From Acetobacter orientalis (lineage in GTDB: Bacteria; Pseudomonadota; Alphaproteobacteria; Acetobacterales; Acetobacteraceae), in the NCBI RefSeq assembly GCF_000963965.1, contig NZ_BAMX01000017.1, forward strand, positions 95,375 to 159,374: a stretch of 64,000 nt of DNA, read 5' to 3'. Each line of letters starts with the position of its first letter. Positions within the stretch are counted from its first letter, which is position 1. The notes beneath the pieces are model-generated. The model did no database searches and had not been told where the DNA came from. It was given only the letters and a program-made list of their open reading frames with translations. Made by a program: the position numbers and the translations under genes. Below are positions 34,291 to 43,556 of the stretch, in pieces.

Positions 34291-37200
34291 TCATACTCCA
34301 GTAATTCTTTTTACAAGCCATGTTGTAAATTTATACGAGGCCGCTATTGGGTCTGGCCCATAGTAGCACTCCTTGTGCCATTCAGCTACTTCTGTATCCG
34401 CCAAACCCTGAGCATTTAACCATGCTGTCATAAGGCAGCTATGGTATGAATATTTACTTAATGTCTGCCCGCCACGCGTTGACATCCAGTGGTATGCCAA
34501 AGCACCTAAATCGCTCACCAAACGTTTTCCGTTAGACTTAAGATTCACAGACGCGCTGTAACGCTCTTTCCACTCCAAGAAATTTTCAGGAGCCAATGGG
34601 CGAGCAATACCAAAGCCCTGCCCGCATTGCGCTCCCAAATGCGACACCGCTTCAATAACCTCATCATTCTCTAGCCCTTCCACAATAATCTGCTCATGGA
34701 AGTCACGCCCCATATCCAGCACTGACTTGACCATACTAAAAGTTTGCAGCGGAGAAATGTAAATATTCCTTAAAATACCTTGGTCTATTTTAATAACATT
34801 AAATGCAAATGAAGACAGACGTGAAAAATTACTATACCCAGCACCAAGGTCATCTATCGCAATTTTAACCCCTAGTTCTTTATAACGCTGTATAGCCGTA
34901 TCCTGTAATTTTGCCTCTATTCCTGGCGTTTCAAGTAATTCAACAGTTAAATTCTCAGCAGGCACAGCATAACGTTTTAATATACCACTAACCCAATCCG
35001 GACCCTCTTTATTAATAAGGTAAGTTGGGGGCATATTAATTGCCAATTTAATAAAATAGCCTTGGGCTTCCCATTTTTTGACAGAAGAAAGCCCCTCTTC
35101 AAGCCCCATTTGAAAAAGTCTATCTAACTCACTCTGCCCTAAGAGAGAGAGAAAACCTGCTGGTTCAATAATGCGGCCATCGACGTCTTCAATCCGCGCA
35201 AGAGCTTCAACTTTTAACAGTTCCCCTGTACGCAAATTAACAATAGGCTGCACATACATACGCAAGCCACCATTAAACAACCGGTCACGCAAATAACATG
35301 ATTTTTCTTCGGTTACGGCTATACCCTGCTGAGAACTGCACCTTACCCACAACTGCTCCCAACGATATTGCAGGCTACGCGCAAATTGCTTCATACGCTG
35401 TGTTTCAAATTGGTTAGGGTACGCCCCTAACACTGTCAAAACGACCGCAAGCTGCTCTTTTTCAGATGAAATTGGGATACTCAGAGAAGAACGTATGGCT
35501 AGAGGCTCCATCATATTACGCCAACGCGCCCCACGAGGGTCTGTAATATAAGAAGCACAACTATGCTGACGGCGGGTACGCCAAGCTAAACCAGTAACTG
35601 AATTTTGGAATGGTGACTTTGCGGTAAGCGTAGGCTGCCCAATATTTTTATGAATAGCGTCAGCCAAAGCCGTACCTTTGCTGCCCGCGCTATGCTCTAC
35701 AATTAACTCACCGGCAGGGTTCATACGAAACAGCAAAACAGCCCTAATGCCAGGGAGTCTTGCTAAGGCATCCATGCCATTTTTACTAATATCTGGCCAA
35801 ATACGCCCTGTAATTGGCACCCTATCGAATAAAACAGAAAAATAATTTTGCTCTATAATTTGAGCTGCTTTCAGTTGTGCTCCTTTGTCATCTTGTAAAC
35901 GAACCTCGGTTGTTAATAAAATATGGTAGCGGTCATAAGCACGAAGCAGAGCTTTATCCAAACTATCAATAAGTAGGCGCCTATAAATACTATAAGACTC
36001 ACTCAACAAAGAAGGTGAGATACCACAAAGTGCATGAATGACACCTAATTTACTGGCTCTCTGCAGAATATCTGATTGTTTTGTTTTTGGATCCAATAAA
36101 AAATCAAGATGGTCGGCTTGTTTTTGCTTGAGATGCTCTTTTTCATCATCGGAAAGCGTTGCTAAAATTTCCCGTGCTTCATCAATTTTAGCGAGTTTTT
36201 CATAAAAACTATCAATAAAATTCTGACGAATACGTAACAAAAACGTCTTAGCACGTGTTAGTAAGTCCTGAGCCTCTAAGCCATACGCCTCAAAAGAGGC
36301 CTGCTGAAATGCTTCTTCAATTTGCAGAGGCATACAACTACTGGCCAAAGACCACCAGTTTTTACGATTACTCTTGTTTTGTTTAGATTGATACATGGCG
36401 GCATCGGCACGCCGCAACAATGTATCCAACTCTTCACCATCAACAGGGTATAAAGCCAACCCCAATGTCATACCCACCATGGCGCTCGCATGTTCGCCAA
36501 ATTTAAATGGCGTTTCTACGGCAACATGCAAGCTGTCCAAAACTTGCATAACCTGCGAAACGCTTAAGAGAGAATCAAGGTTTTCCAGAACAACAACAAA
36601 CTCATCACCACCTAAGCGCGCAACGTAATCTGCCTGGCGCAAACTTTTTTTCAAACGTTGGCTAAACTCTTTGAGCAGGCAATCTCCGGCTTTATGGCCA
36701 AATCCGTCATTAACAGACTTAAAATCGTCTAGATCAAGCATACCCAATGCGAGGGTAGTACCGTTCTGCTTGGCACGCGCTAATGCCTGCGGCAAATATT
36801 CATCGAGCGCCAGACGGTTAGGCAGAGCTGTGAGCGGGTCATGCCGAGCAAGCCATGCTTCTTCTGCCTGACGGAGCTGTAATCTTTTTTGAGAGTCAAA
36901 TTTATCTAAAGAATGCCCCAAAAGATTGGCAACCCTGCGGCATAAACCAATTGATTGCTCATCAAACATATCGGTCTGGGCAAATACAAAAGAAATAACG
37001 GCCCAGCAAACTCCACTACGCCAAACTGGAACCGATAAAACTGCCCGCCACTGGTTCCTTTCCAGAAAATCGAACCAAGGTGCCTGTTTTTGATCCTCTA
37101 GTTCATCATTGGAGTAAACAAGCTGCTGGCATTCCCACGCCCTAACAGCAACGGGCAAACATGGTGTGGGCTGAGTATAACCGCATTCAAAATCGGCTAA

Positions 37201-37422
37201 ACCATCGGTTCCGGGGCCAGCACTTGCAAGTACCGTAAGGCGGCTACCTTTACTTTCTTTACGACCAATCCAAACAGCTTGAAATAGCGCATCGCGCACT
37301 AGATCTGCACATGTTTTGTCGCACATTTCTGTGTCGGTTGCTGCAAGCAAAACAGCATCTGCCGTATTCAAAAGGGCGCAATAAAGTCTCTGCACGGGAT
37401 CTAGATATTTCACTTCCTGCAT
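34291..37422 (-). CDS. GAF-GGDEF-globin-GAF-EAL c-di-GMP protein
   Basis: 1043 residues, no membrane segment. Order: GAF-like (about 10-175); GGDEF (about 190-350) with intact GGDEF at 271-275 and an RxxD (RQAD) five residues before; sensor globin (about 375-530) with a proximal-type His at 463 (SKLGVIHALCGISPS); second GAF-like (about 545-700); EAL (about 720-965). The EAL domain keeps its catalytic set: EALAR (739), NMPP Asn, VELLE, IDDLGAGYSN, VIKID, VEGLE and CGQGF. An extra tail of about 75 residues follows. So both synthesis and hydrolysis look possible. The globin in the middle is unusual. It is convergent with the globin cyclase, 33 bp apart. Confidence 0.93.
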   Translation of the reverse strand: MQEVKYLDPVQRLYCALLNTADAVLLAATDTEMCDKTCADLVRDALFQAVWIGRKESKGSRLTVLASAGPGTDGLADFECGYTQPTPCLPVAVRAWECQQLVYSNDELEDQKQAPWFDFLERNQWRAVLSVPVWRSGVCWAVISFVFAQTDMFDEQSIGLCRRVANLLGHSLDKFDSQKRLQLRQAEEAWLARHDPLTALPNRLALDEYLPQALARAKQNGTTLALGMLDLDDFKSVNDGFGHKAGDCLLKEFSQRLKKSLRQADYVARLGGDEFVVVLENLDSLLSVSQVMQVLDSLHVAVETPFKFGEHASAMVGMTLGLALYPVDGEELDTLLRRADAAMYQSKQNKSNRKNWWSLASSCMPLQIEEAFQQASFEAYGLEAQDLLTRAKTFLLRIRQNFIDSFYEKLAKIDEAREILATLSDDEKEHLKQKQADHLDFLLDPKTKQSDILQRASKLGVIHALCGISPSLLSESYSIYRRLLIDSLDKALLRAYDRYHILLTTEVRLQDDKGAQLKAAQIIEQNYFSVLFDRVPITGRIWPDISKNGMDALARLPGIRAVLLFRMNPAGELIVEHSAGSKGTALADAIHKNIGQPTLTAKSPFQNSVTGLAWRTRRQHSCASYITDPRGARWRNMMEPLAIRSSLSIPISSEKEQLAVVLTVLGAYPNQFETQRMKQFARSLQYRWEQLWVRCSSQQGIAVTEEKSCYLRDRLFNGGLRMYVQPIVNLRTGELLKVEALARIEDVDGRIIEPAGFLSLLGQSELDRLFQMGLEEGLSSVKKWEAQGYFIKLAINMPPTYLINKEGPDWVSGILKRYAVPAENLTVELLETPGIEAKLQDTAIQRYKELGVKIAIDDLGAGYSNFSRLSSFAFNVIKIDQGILRNIYISPLQTFSMVKSVLDMGRDFHEQIIVEGLENDEVIEAVSHLGAQCGQGFGIARPLAPENFLEWKERYSASVNLKSNGKRLVSDLGALAYHWMSTRGGQTLSKYSYHSCLMTAWLNAQGLADTEVAEWHKECYYGPDPIAASYKFTTWLVKRITGV

Positions 37423-38027
37423 AAGACAGACCCCACCCTTCTCTACAACGAGGAATAGCTTATATGGCGCATATTTGCGAAATCCAATATTATTTACTCA
37501 CCTGCTGGCCATAATAGCCAAATATTCATCTTGGCTAAGGGTATGCCTTCGTAAGCGTATGCGACAAACCCGCACCTGATGACTATAACTGACACAACAT
37601 GGACTTCCATTTTATTATGCTATAGCGCAACGCCCATTGCAAAATAAATTGAGTTTGAAAATAATAAACAAAATATTCTTAATAAGTTAAAATTATACTT
37701 CGCAATAACTCCACAAATTCATCACTCTTAAAGAGTTTTTACAAAGTACAAATTGTTTTGTATTGAAGCCTTACCTTCTGCTCTCTCGCACGTAAGAAGC
37801 CCCACACACAAAAACGGGCACAAGAACTCTAAAATAGTAAATATCCACCTGATTTTAAAAAATAATATTCACTCGAAGCTAGCCGACACTTACTACCTCT
37901 TTACAATAAACCAAACCCATAAGCATTAGCGCAACTAACCGTTGCAGGTTGCTCAATAATGGCCCCACCTAACGACACTGTGAATAGAGCGACACCGACT
38001 CGCTCCATTAATCAATGAATGACATGC
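37423..38027. other. A/T-rich intergenic region, no gene seen
   Basis: About 605 bp without a credible frame or RNA gene. It holds the promoter of the GGDEF-globin-EAL gene (to the left, minus strand) and the 3' flank of copA. The only structure seen is an inverted repeat GAGCGA-N7-TCGCTC at 37987-38005, 23 bp after the copA stop, which may be a weak terminator; no T-run follows it. Confidence 0.5.
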
Positions 38028-40406
38028 TTAGCCTCGTTTTTGCTCCAAAGGCTTCCAGCGGTTCAAAAGTAAAGAATTGCTCACAACAGAAACCGAACTC
38101 ATGGCCATAGCCGCTCCTGCCACAATGGGGTTCAGTAAACCGAATGCCGCCAAAGGCAACCCCAATACATTATAAATAAAAGCAAAAAATAGGTTTTGCC
38201 TAATTTTAGAGAGGGTGGCCCTTGAAAGTGAGATCGCATCGAGCACACTTCTAAGGTCACTTTTCATCAGCACAATGTCTGCACTTTCCAACGCCACGTC
38301 AGACCCCGCACCAATAGCAAACCCGACATCTGCGGCGGCTAAAGCAGGTGCGTCGTTAATGCCATCACCTACCATGCCAACCAAGCTCCCCTCTGCCCGG
38401 TAAGCCTGTACCTTCTCCGCTTTCTGGCTCGGTAGAACACCAGCCAAATAAGCATTCACGCCCACTTGCCGTGCAACGCGCTGCGCTGTGCGTTCGTTAT
38501 CACCAGTGAGCATAATAACCTGAATGCCAGCAGCTTTTAACGCAGCCACAGTAGACGCTGCCTCGGGCCTTAGCTGGTCTAATAAGGCAATATACCCCAA
38601 CACCTCAGTACCGAGCGCCACGCCGATAACAGTTTTACCGTCTTGCTCTAGCCCTACCACCATGCCTTGCTTAACAGGCAAGCCTGCATCGGTTAAAAAC
38701 CGAGGCGAGCCTAGTAAAGCCACTTGCCCAGAAAACTTTGCCTTAACACCCATGCCCGGCACGGCCTGAAAATCTGTAATACTTTGCTCAGGTACTTTTT
38801 TTTGCAGTGCGTAATCCACAACGGCGCGTGCTAAAGGGTGTTCAGACCCTTTTTCCAAAGCACAAGCCACACTCAACAAACGCGTTGGGTCTACCTCTTT
38901 TAAAGGGAGGACATCACTTACTGTTGGCTTCCCTTGCGTTAGGGTGCCGGTTTTATCAACCAAAATAGTTTTGAGCTTTTGGGCATGCTCCAAAGCATCT
39001 GCATTACGGAACAAAATGCCCGCCCGTGCCCCTAAACCAGTGCCGACCATAATAGCCGTAGGGGTAGCCAAGCCCAGCGCACAGGGGCAGGCAATAACCA
39101 ATACAGACACTGCCGAAACAAGGCTCCATACCACGTGCCCGGTTACAAACCAGCCTAATAAAAACGTCAGTAAAGCAAGCACCACCACAGTTGGCACAAA
39201 AACCTGAGACACTTTATCAGCCAAGCGCTGCACACTGGCTTTAGAGCCTTGGGCCTGCTCAACCATTTTAACAATATGCGCCAGCGCGGTATCTGCCCCA
39301 ACACCAGTGGCCTGCACGCGCAGCAAGCCAGTCGTGTTAAGAGTACCAGCGTAAACCTGCGCTTTTAGCGTTTTCAGCACTGGCAGGCTTTCTCCTGTCA
39401 GCATAGCCTCATTTATTTCAGAAGCACCTTCTATAACCACACCATCTACCGGCACACTCTCTCCGGGGCGCACCACAAAAATATTCCCTACTTTTACCGC
39501 TTGCACAGGCCGGTCAAGCACCACGCCATCGGCTTCAACATGGGCAATTTGCGGTTGAAGATGCAAAAGGCTTTCAAGCCCTGCACCGGTTTTATTTTTG
39601 GCTCTGGCCTCTAACAATTTACCCAAAGAAATGAGGGTAATAATGGAAACACTTGCTTCAAAATATAAATGCTGCTGCGCATGCAGCACAACAACAAAGG
39701 CACTAAACCCATAAGCAATACTGGTGCCTAAAACGACCAATACATCCATATTGGCAGCGCCAGCTCTGAGCGCATTCCAAGCCTGTTTATAAAAATGCCG
39801 GGCGCAGTAAAATTGTACCGGGGTGGCAAGCACAAATTGCAGCCAACCGGGCAATACATGCCCAAAGCCACAAAACATTGCGCCCATTTCAACAAAAAAA
39901 GGCAGAGCCAGAACCAATGTCAGCAAAAAATGGTTGCGCTCACGCCGCCAGCTTTGCGCACGTATAGCCTTCTGGTCTGGCGCGCTTAAGGCTTCTAGTG
40001 GCTTTGCACCAAAGCCTGCTTTTTCAATGCAGCTTATAAGGGTTTCAGGCTCAACAACACCGGGTACAAACGTAATATGTGCGCGCTCTGTCGCAAAATT
40101 AACATGTGCCTGTGTAAGCGGCACTCTATTGAGCACGCGCTCAATCCGGGCAGCACAAGCCGCACAACTCATACCGGTAAGTGCCAGGTCAAGGCTGCGC
40201 TCCGCTACCGTAAAACCAGCCTTGCGCACAGCGGCTACAACCATATCAGGCGTTGTCTCTGGCCAGTTTAAAACAATTTGCGCACGCTCTGTGGCAAAAT
40301 TGACTACTGCCTGCACACCCTCCTGCCTGTTGAGCACTTTTTCAACACGGGCAGCGCACGCGGCACAGGTCATGCCACCAATAGCAAAACTTATAGTTTC
40401 GGGCAT
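38028..40406 (-). CDS. copA: Copper-exporting P1B-type ATPase CopA
   Basis: CopA pumps Cu(I) out of the cytoplasm. The 792-residue product carries two N-terminal metal-binding domains (CxxC at residues 14/17, GMTCAAC, and 81/84, GMSCAAC), eight membrane helices, the CPC motif (ACPCALGLATPTA), the phosphorylation site DKTGTLTQG, SEHPLARAV, MLTGDNERTA and GDGINDAPALAAADVG, and the late-helix residues of Cu(I) pumps (YNVLGLPLAAF, MAMSSVSVVSNSLLL). AAGGAG precedes the start. It is divergent to csoR, which is the likely copper-responsive repressor. Confidence 0.97.
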   Translation of the reverse strand: MPETISFAIGGMTCAACAARVEKVLNRQEGVQAVVNFATERAQIVLNWPETTPDMVVAAVRKAGFTVAERSLDLALTGMSCAACAARIERVLNRVPLTQAHVNFATERAHITFVPGVVEPETLISCIEKAGFGAKPLEALSAPDQKAIRAQSWRRERNHFLLTLVLALPFFVEMGAMFCGFGHVLPGWLQFVLATPVQFYCARHFYKQAWNALRAGAANMDVLVVLGTSIAYGFSAFVVVLHAQQHLYFEASVSIITLISLGKLLEARAKNKTGAGLESLLHLQPQIAHVEADGVVLDRPVQAVKVGNIFVVRPGESVPVDGVVIEGASEINEAMLTGESLPVLKTLKAQVYAGTLNTTGLLRVQATGVGADTALAHIVKMVEQAQGSKASVQRLADKVSQVFVPTVVVLALLTFLLGWFVTGHVVWSLVSAVSVLVIACPCALGLATPTAIMVGTGLGARAGILFRNADALEHAQKLKTILVDKTGTLTQGKPTVSDVLPLKEVDPTRLLSVACALEKGSEHPLARAVVDYALQKKVPEQSITDFQAVPGMGVKAKFSGQVALLGSPRFLTDAGLPVKQGMVVGLEQDGKTVIGVALGTEVLGYIALLDQLRPEAASTVAALKAAGIQVIMLTGDNERTAQRVARQVGVNAYLAGVLPSQKAEKVQAYRAEGSLVGMVGDGINDAPALAAADVGFAIGAGSDVALESADIVLMKSDLRSVLDAISLSRATLSKIRQNLFFAFIYNVLGLPLAAFGLLNPIVAGAAMAMSSVSVVSNSLLLNRWKPLEQKRG

Positions 40407-40440
40407 GACCTCACTCCTTAAAAGTTTCTGCCCAATATAT

Positions 40441-40460
40441 TATACCCCCCACCCCTATTT
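40441..40460. promoter_or_regulatory. Candidate CsoR operator in copA-csoR divergent region
   Basis: TATACCCCCCACCCCTATTT lies 35 bp before the copA start. CsoR operators in other bacteria combine a C/G tract with flanking TA-rich ends, and this is the only such tract in the 224-bp region. It lacks the matching G half, so the match is partial. Confidence 0.35.
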
Positions 40461-40630
40461 TCAAGGGCATTTTTTATTTTGGTATAAGCTCCCTCTTGTT
40501 AGCCAAATAACCCAATTACTCAGCCTGCCCCTATTGCAACAGACGCAGATGCTATACAGGACAGGAATGAAGAGTTTGTATCCTCACGCCCAATTTATAT
40601 GGGTCTAGGTAGGCGGAAGGTATCGTAATT

Positions 40631-40978
40631 ATGGCTACTCAAACGCAAAATACAGCCCCAGCTACAACCTGCACGCACTGCACCACAGAGGCACCGAACA
40701 CCGAAAAACGGGTTGAACAGCCCAAGAAAAAAGCACTCATCAACCGCTTACGCCGTATAGAAGGGCAAATTGGTGGCGTGCTGAATATGGTAGAAACTGA
40801 CCGCTATTGTGTTGATATTATTATGCAAATTTCAGCCATCAAATCAGCGCTTGATGGCGTGTCCATTCAAATTCTTTCCGACCATGCCAACGGCTGCGTT
40901 CGTAACGCCGTGCAGGAAAATGGCGGCGATGAAGCTATAGACGAACTCTTAAGCGTAATACGCCGCATTATGCGCTAA
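40631..40978 (+). CDS. csoR: CsoR-family metal-sensing repressor
   Basis: 115 residues of the all-helical CsoR/RcnR/FrmR family. The core LINRLRRIEGQIGGVLNMVETDRYCVDIIMQISAIKSALDGVS is followed by ILSDHANGCVRNAV, giving the Cys-His-Cys Cu(I) ligands of CsoR (Cys in RYCVD, His in SDHANGC, Cys four residues later). An N-terminal extension of about 35 residues contains a further CTHC pair not typical of the family. It is divergent to copA, so copper control of that pump is the obvious role. It ends convergent with the nickel permease, with a hairpin between. Confidence 0.92.
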   Translation: MATQTQNTAPATTCTHCTTEAPNTEKRVEQPKKKALINRLRRIEGQIGGVLNMVETDRYCVDIIMQISAIKSALDGVSIQILSDHANGCVRNAVQENGGDEAIDELLSVIRRIMR

Positions 40979-40984
40979 CTTATT

Positions 40985-41010
40985 CAATGCTGGCTTACCC
41001 ACCAGCATTG
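40985..41010. terminator. Hairpin between convergent csoR and nickel permease genes
   Basis: CAATGCTGG and CCAGCATTG form a perfect nine-pair stem with an eight-base loop, seven bases after the csoR stop and 17 bases from the permease stop. Its position suggests a shared bidirectional terminator, though no clear T-run follows. Confidence 0.6.
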
Positions 41011-41027
41011 CTACACGCACCCCAAAG

Positions 41028-42044
41028 TCAGATCTGGCTTGGTGCTCTTTTCTGTAAAAGCCGCGCCACTGCCCATACAGTTAAAAAGACTGCTAAAATA
41101 CAGCCACCTACGGCTGAGAAATGCTCACTTATAAAACTGATACTCTGAGATAACGCACCAAAAGAGCCATCTCCCCATACAAGTGGCCCTAGCTCCACCA
41201 CTGCCACGGCGGCGGCTGCCCCTAAAGAGATAAGCGTAATAACTAAATTATAAATTGCCCGTCTGCCCTCAGCCTGCCCACGCCAAGCATACACACGGCA
41301 CATGAGCACTGTATCTAACGTATCAACCAAGGCCATGGCAGATGTAAATAAAAGCGGTAGGCTTAAAACACCAAGTACCCCTACCCCCTGTGCAGCCTGT
41401 AGTGTTGTCATGCCAAGTAGGCTAATTTCGCTGGCTGTATCAAAACCTAGCCCAAATATAAACCCTAAGGGGTACATGTGCCACGCACGCCCAATAAGGC
41501 TAAAAAACGGACGTACCACCCAACCGAGCGGGGAGCATACGCTACCCCCTGGCCCCAAAGCAGGGGCTGGTTGGTGTTGCTTAAGCGCGTGCCATTGTTG
41601 GGCAGCCATCCAAATATTGGCAATAACGGCAAGACCCATAAAAGAGCCTGAAACGACAGTCCCGAACACCCCACCAATAAGGTGCCACTGCTCTAACACC
41701 CCACGCACCGGCAGCAATGCAAGCAGCAAGGTGGCCGCTATAACCACGCTAGAATGCCCAAGTGAGAAAAACAGCCCTACCCGTGATGCCGGACGGCCTG
41801 AGAGCATAAGTTTGCGGGTTACGGTATCAATAGCAACAATATGGTCTGCATCTAGCCCGTGGCGTAGGCCAAAAACCCACGCCAGCCCCGCCGTGCCCAG
41901 TAAAAGAGGTGACGTACCCAGTAAGCAAGCGGCCCAAACCCACGCCCCAACATTAGCCAGCACCACCATGCCACATAAAAGCTGCTCTGGTTTAGTGGCA
42001 AAGTGGCTACTAGCCGCTTGTGAAAACGTGCGTGGTGGGTGCAT
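41028..42044 (-). CDS. NiCoT-family nickel/cobalt permease
   Basis: A 338-residue membrane protein with about eight helices and the family signature motifs RHGLDADHIVAIDTVTR, FFSLGHSSVV, LGFDTASEISLL and AMALVDTLDTVLM (HoxN/NixA/NicT type). These permeases import Ni(II) or Co(II) with high affinity. Its place 40 bp downstream of the urea ABC transporter operon and near urease, a nickel enzyme, makes nickel the likely substrate. It is the last gene of the urtABCDE unit on the minus strand. Confidence 0.94.
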   Translation of the reverse strand: MHPPRTFSQAASSHFATKPEQLLCGMVVLANVGAWVWAACLLGTSPLLLGTAGLAWVFGLRHGLDADHIVAIDTVTRKLMLSGRPASRVGLFFSLGHSSVVIAATLLLALLPVRGVLEQWHLIGGVFGTVVSGSFMGLAVIANIWMAAQQWHALKQHQPAPALGPGGSVCSPLGWVVRPFFSLIGRAWHMYPLGFIFGLGFDTASEISLLGMTTLQAAQGVGVLGVLSLPLLFTSAMALVDTLDTVLMCRVYAWRGQAEGRRAIYNLVITLISLGAAAAVAVVELGPLVWGDGSFGALSQSISFISEHFSAVGGCILAVFLTVWAVARLLQKRAPSQI

Positions 42045-42084
42045 TGCTACTCTGTTGGCGGCCAGTTGCCCGGCTTAGGCCGCA

Positions 42085-42780
42085 TTAAATGGTAATATGG
42101 GCGCGAACATCCTCTGCCGCAAAGTCACATGCTTGCCCGTTGAGCACAACCCGCCCACGGTCAAGCACGGCAATGCTATCTGCCAGTTCAAACGCAAAAT
42201 CAAAATATTGCTCAACCAATAAAATGGCCATGTCCCCTTTATCGCGTAGCATGGCAATAATGGTGCCAATGTCTTTGATGATGCTCGGCTGAATACCCTC
42301 TGTGGGTTCATCAAGCACCAACAAGCGCGGCTTAATAACCAACGCACGCGCAATAGCTAATTGCTGCTGCTGCCCGCCAGATAAGTCACCCCCACGCCGG
42401 TCAAGCATTTTTGCCAGAACGGGAAAGAGGTCAAATATCTCATCTGGTACTTTGCGCTGGCCACGGGGCAGCAACCCAAACCCAGTCTCTAAATTTTCGC
42501 GCACGCTCAAAAGCGGGAAAATATCGCGCCCTTGCGGTACGGTTGCTATGCCGCGCTTGGCACGGTCGTAGGCGGGTAGTTTGGTAATATCCTCCCCTTC
42601 CCACTCAATACACCCCTCACTCACTGCATGCATGCCGGTAACAGCACGTATCAGGCTGGTTTTGCCCACCCCGTTACGGCCCAGCAAGCAAGTTACTGCA
42701 CCTTGCTTTGCCTCTAACGAAACCCCACGCAGAGCAATTGCTGCACCATAGTGCAAATGCACGTCCTTAACCTTGAGCAT
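42085..42780 (-). CDS. urtE: Urea ABC transporter ATP-binding protein UrtE
   Basis: One of two ATPases of the high-affinity urea transporter. The 231-residue product starts at ATG 42780 (GGGGG upstream; a GTG two codons earlier is less likely). It has Walker A GRNGVGKTS, the LSGGQQQQLAIARAL signature, Walker B LLVLDEPTEGIQPSI and IAMLRDKGDMAILLVEQYFDFA, characteristic of UrtE/LivF. It follows urtD after 35 bp. Confidence 0.95.
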   Translation of the reverse strand: MLKVKDVHLHYGAAIALRGVSLEAKQGAVTCLLGRNGVGKTSLIRAVTGMHAVSEGCIEWEGEDITKLPAYDRAKRGIATVPQGRDIFPLLSVRENLETGFGLLPRGQRKVPDEIFDLFPVLAKMLDRRGGDLSGGQQQQLAIARALVIKPRLLVLDEPTEGIQPSIIKDIGTIIAMLRDKGDMAILLVEQYFDFAFELADSIAVLDRGRVVLNGQACDFAAEDVRAHITI

Positions 42781-42815
42781 GCACACGCCCCCTTTTTCTG
42801 CCAGCAGAGTAAATT

Positions 42816-43556
42816 TTAACGCCCAAGATAGACCTCAATAACGCGAGGGTCGGCACTCACATCGTCTAATGTGCCTTCTGCCAGTACAGAGCCTTCATGC
42901 AGCACGGTAACGGGCACACCCAAGGCACGCACAAAGTCCATATCGTGCTCAACCACCACAACGCTGCGGGTTTTATTAATTTCACGCAGTAGGTCGGCCG
43001 TTGCCATGGTTTCTGCATCGGTCATGCCTGCTACAGGCTCATCAACCAACAACAAGTCGGGTTCTTGGCCCATAAGCATACCAATTTCCAACCATTGCTT
43101 TTGGCCGTGGCTCATGTCTCCGGCTGTAGAGTTTGCAACACTCTCCAAACGGGTCAGGCTCAAAAGCTCTGCCAAACGCTCACGCTCGCGGCTACTTTGG
43201 CGGGCAAATAATACCGCAAAAGGTGACCGGATGCCTTTAAGCGAGAGCAACAGGTTTTCTGTTACCGTTAGGGCTTCAAACACGGTGGGTTTTTGAAACT
43301 TACGGCCAATACCCAAACGCGCAATGGCTGGCTCATCTAACCGGGTTAAGTCGTGCCCTTTAAAGGTAGCTGTACCGCTATCGGGCCGGGTTTTGCCGGT
43401 AATAATATCCATCATGGTGGTTTTACCGGCACCATTTGGCCCAACAATAGCCCGCATTTCTCCGGGTTTAAGCGCTAAGCTTAAAGAGTTAATAGCGCGA
43501 AAACCATCAAAGGTTACACTCACATTACGCACATCAAGCAACAAAGCTTCTGTCAT
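42816..43556 (-). CDS. urtD: Urea ABC transporter ATP-binding protein UrtD
   Basis: The second ATPase of the urea transporter, LivG-like. The 246-residue product has Walker A GPNGAGKTT, the signature MSHGQKQWLEIGMLMGQ (typical of UrtD, with SHG for SGG), Walker B LLLVDEPVAGMTDAET and VVVEHDMDFVRALG. Its start overlaps the urtC stop by four bases (ATGA). Confidence 0.95.
   Translation of the reverse strand: MTEALLLDVRNVSVTFDGFRAINSLSLALKPGEMRAIVGPNGAGKTTMMDIITGKTRPDSGTATFKGHDLTRLDEPAIARLGIGRKFQKPTVFEALTVTENLLLSLKGIRSPFAVLFARQSSRERERLAELLSLTRLESVANSTAGDMSHGQKQWLEIGMLMGQEPDLLLVDEPVAGMTDAETMATADLLREINKTRSVVVVEHDMDFVRALGVPVTVLHEGSVLAEGTLDDVSADPRVIEVYLGR

Noticed and set aside
37987..38005. Inverted repeat GAGCGA-N7-TCGCTC as a strong copA terminator
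   Set aside because: The stem is only six pairs and no T-run follows on the minus strand, so it is mentioned only within the intergenic entry.
39823..40608. Long reading frame (261 codons) on the plus strand across copA
   Set aside because: It is antisense to copA, whose motifs are complete; Ser/Arg-rich composition and no family features mark it as a shadow.
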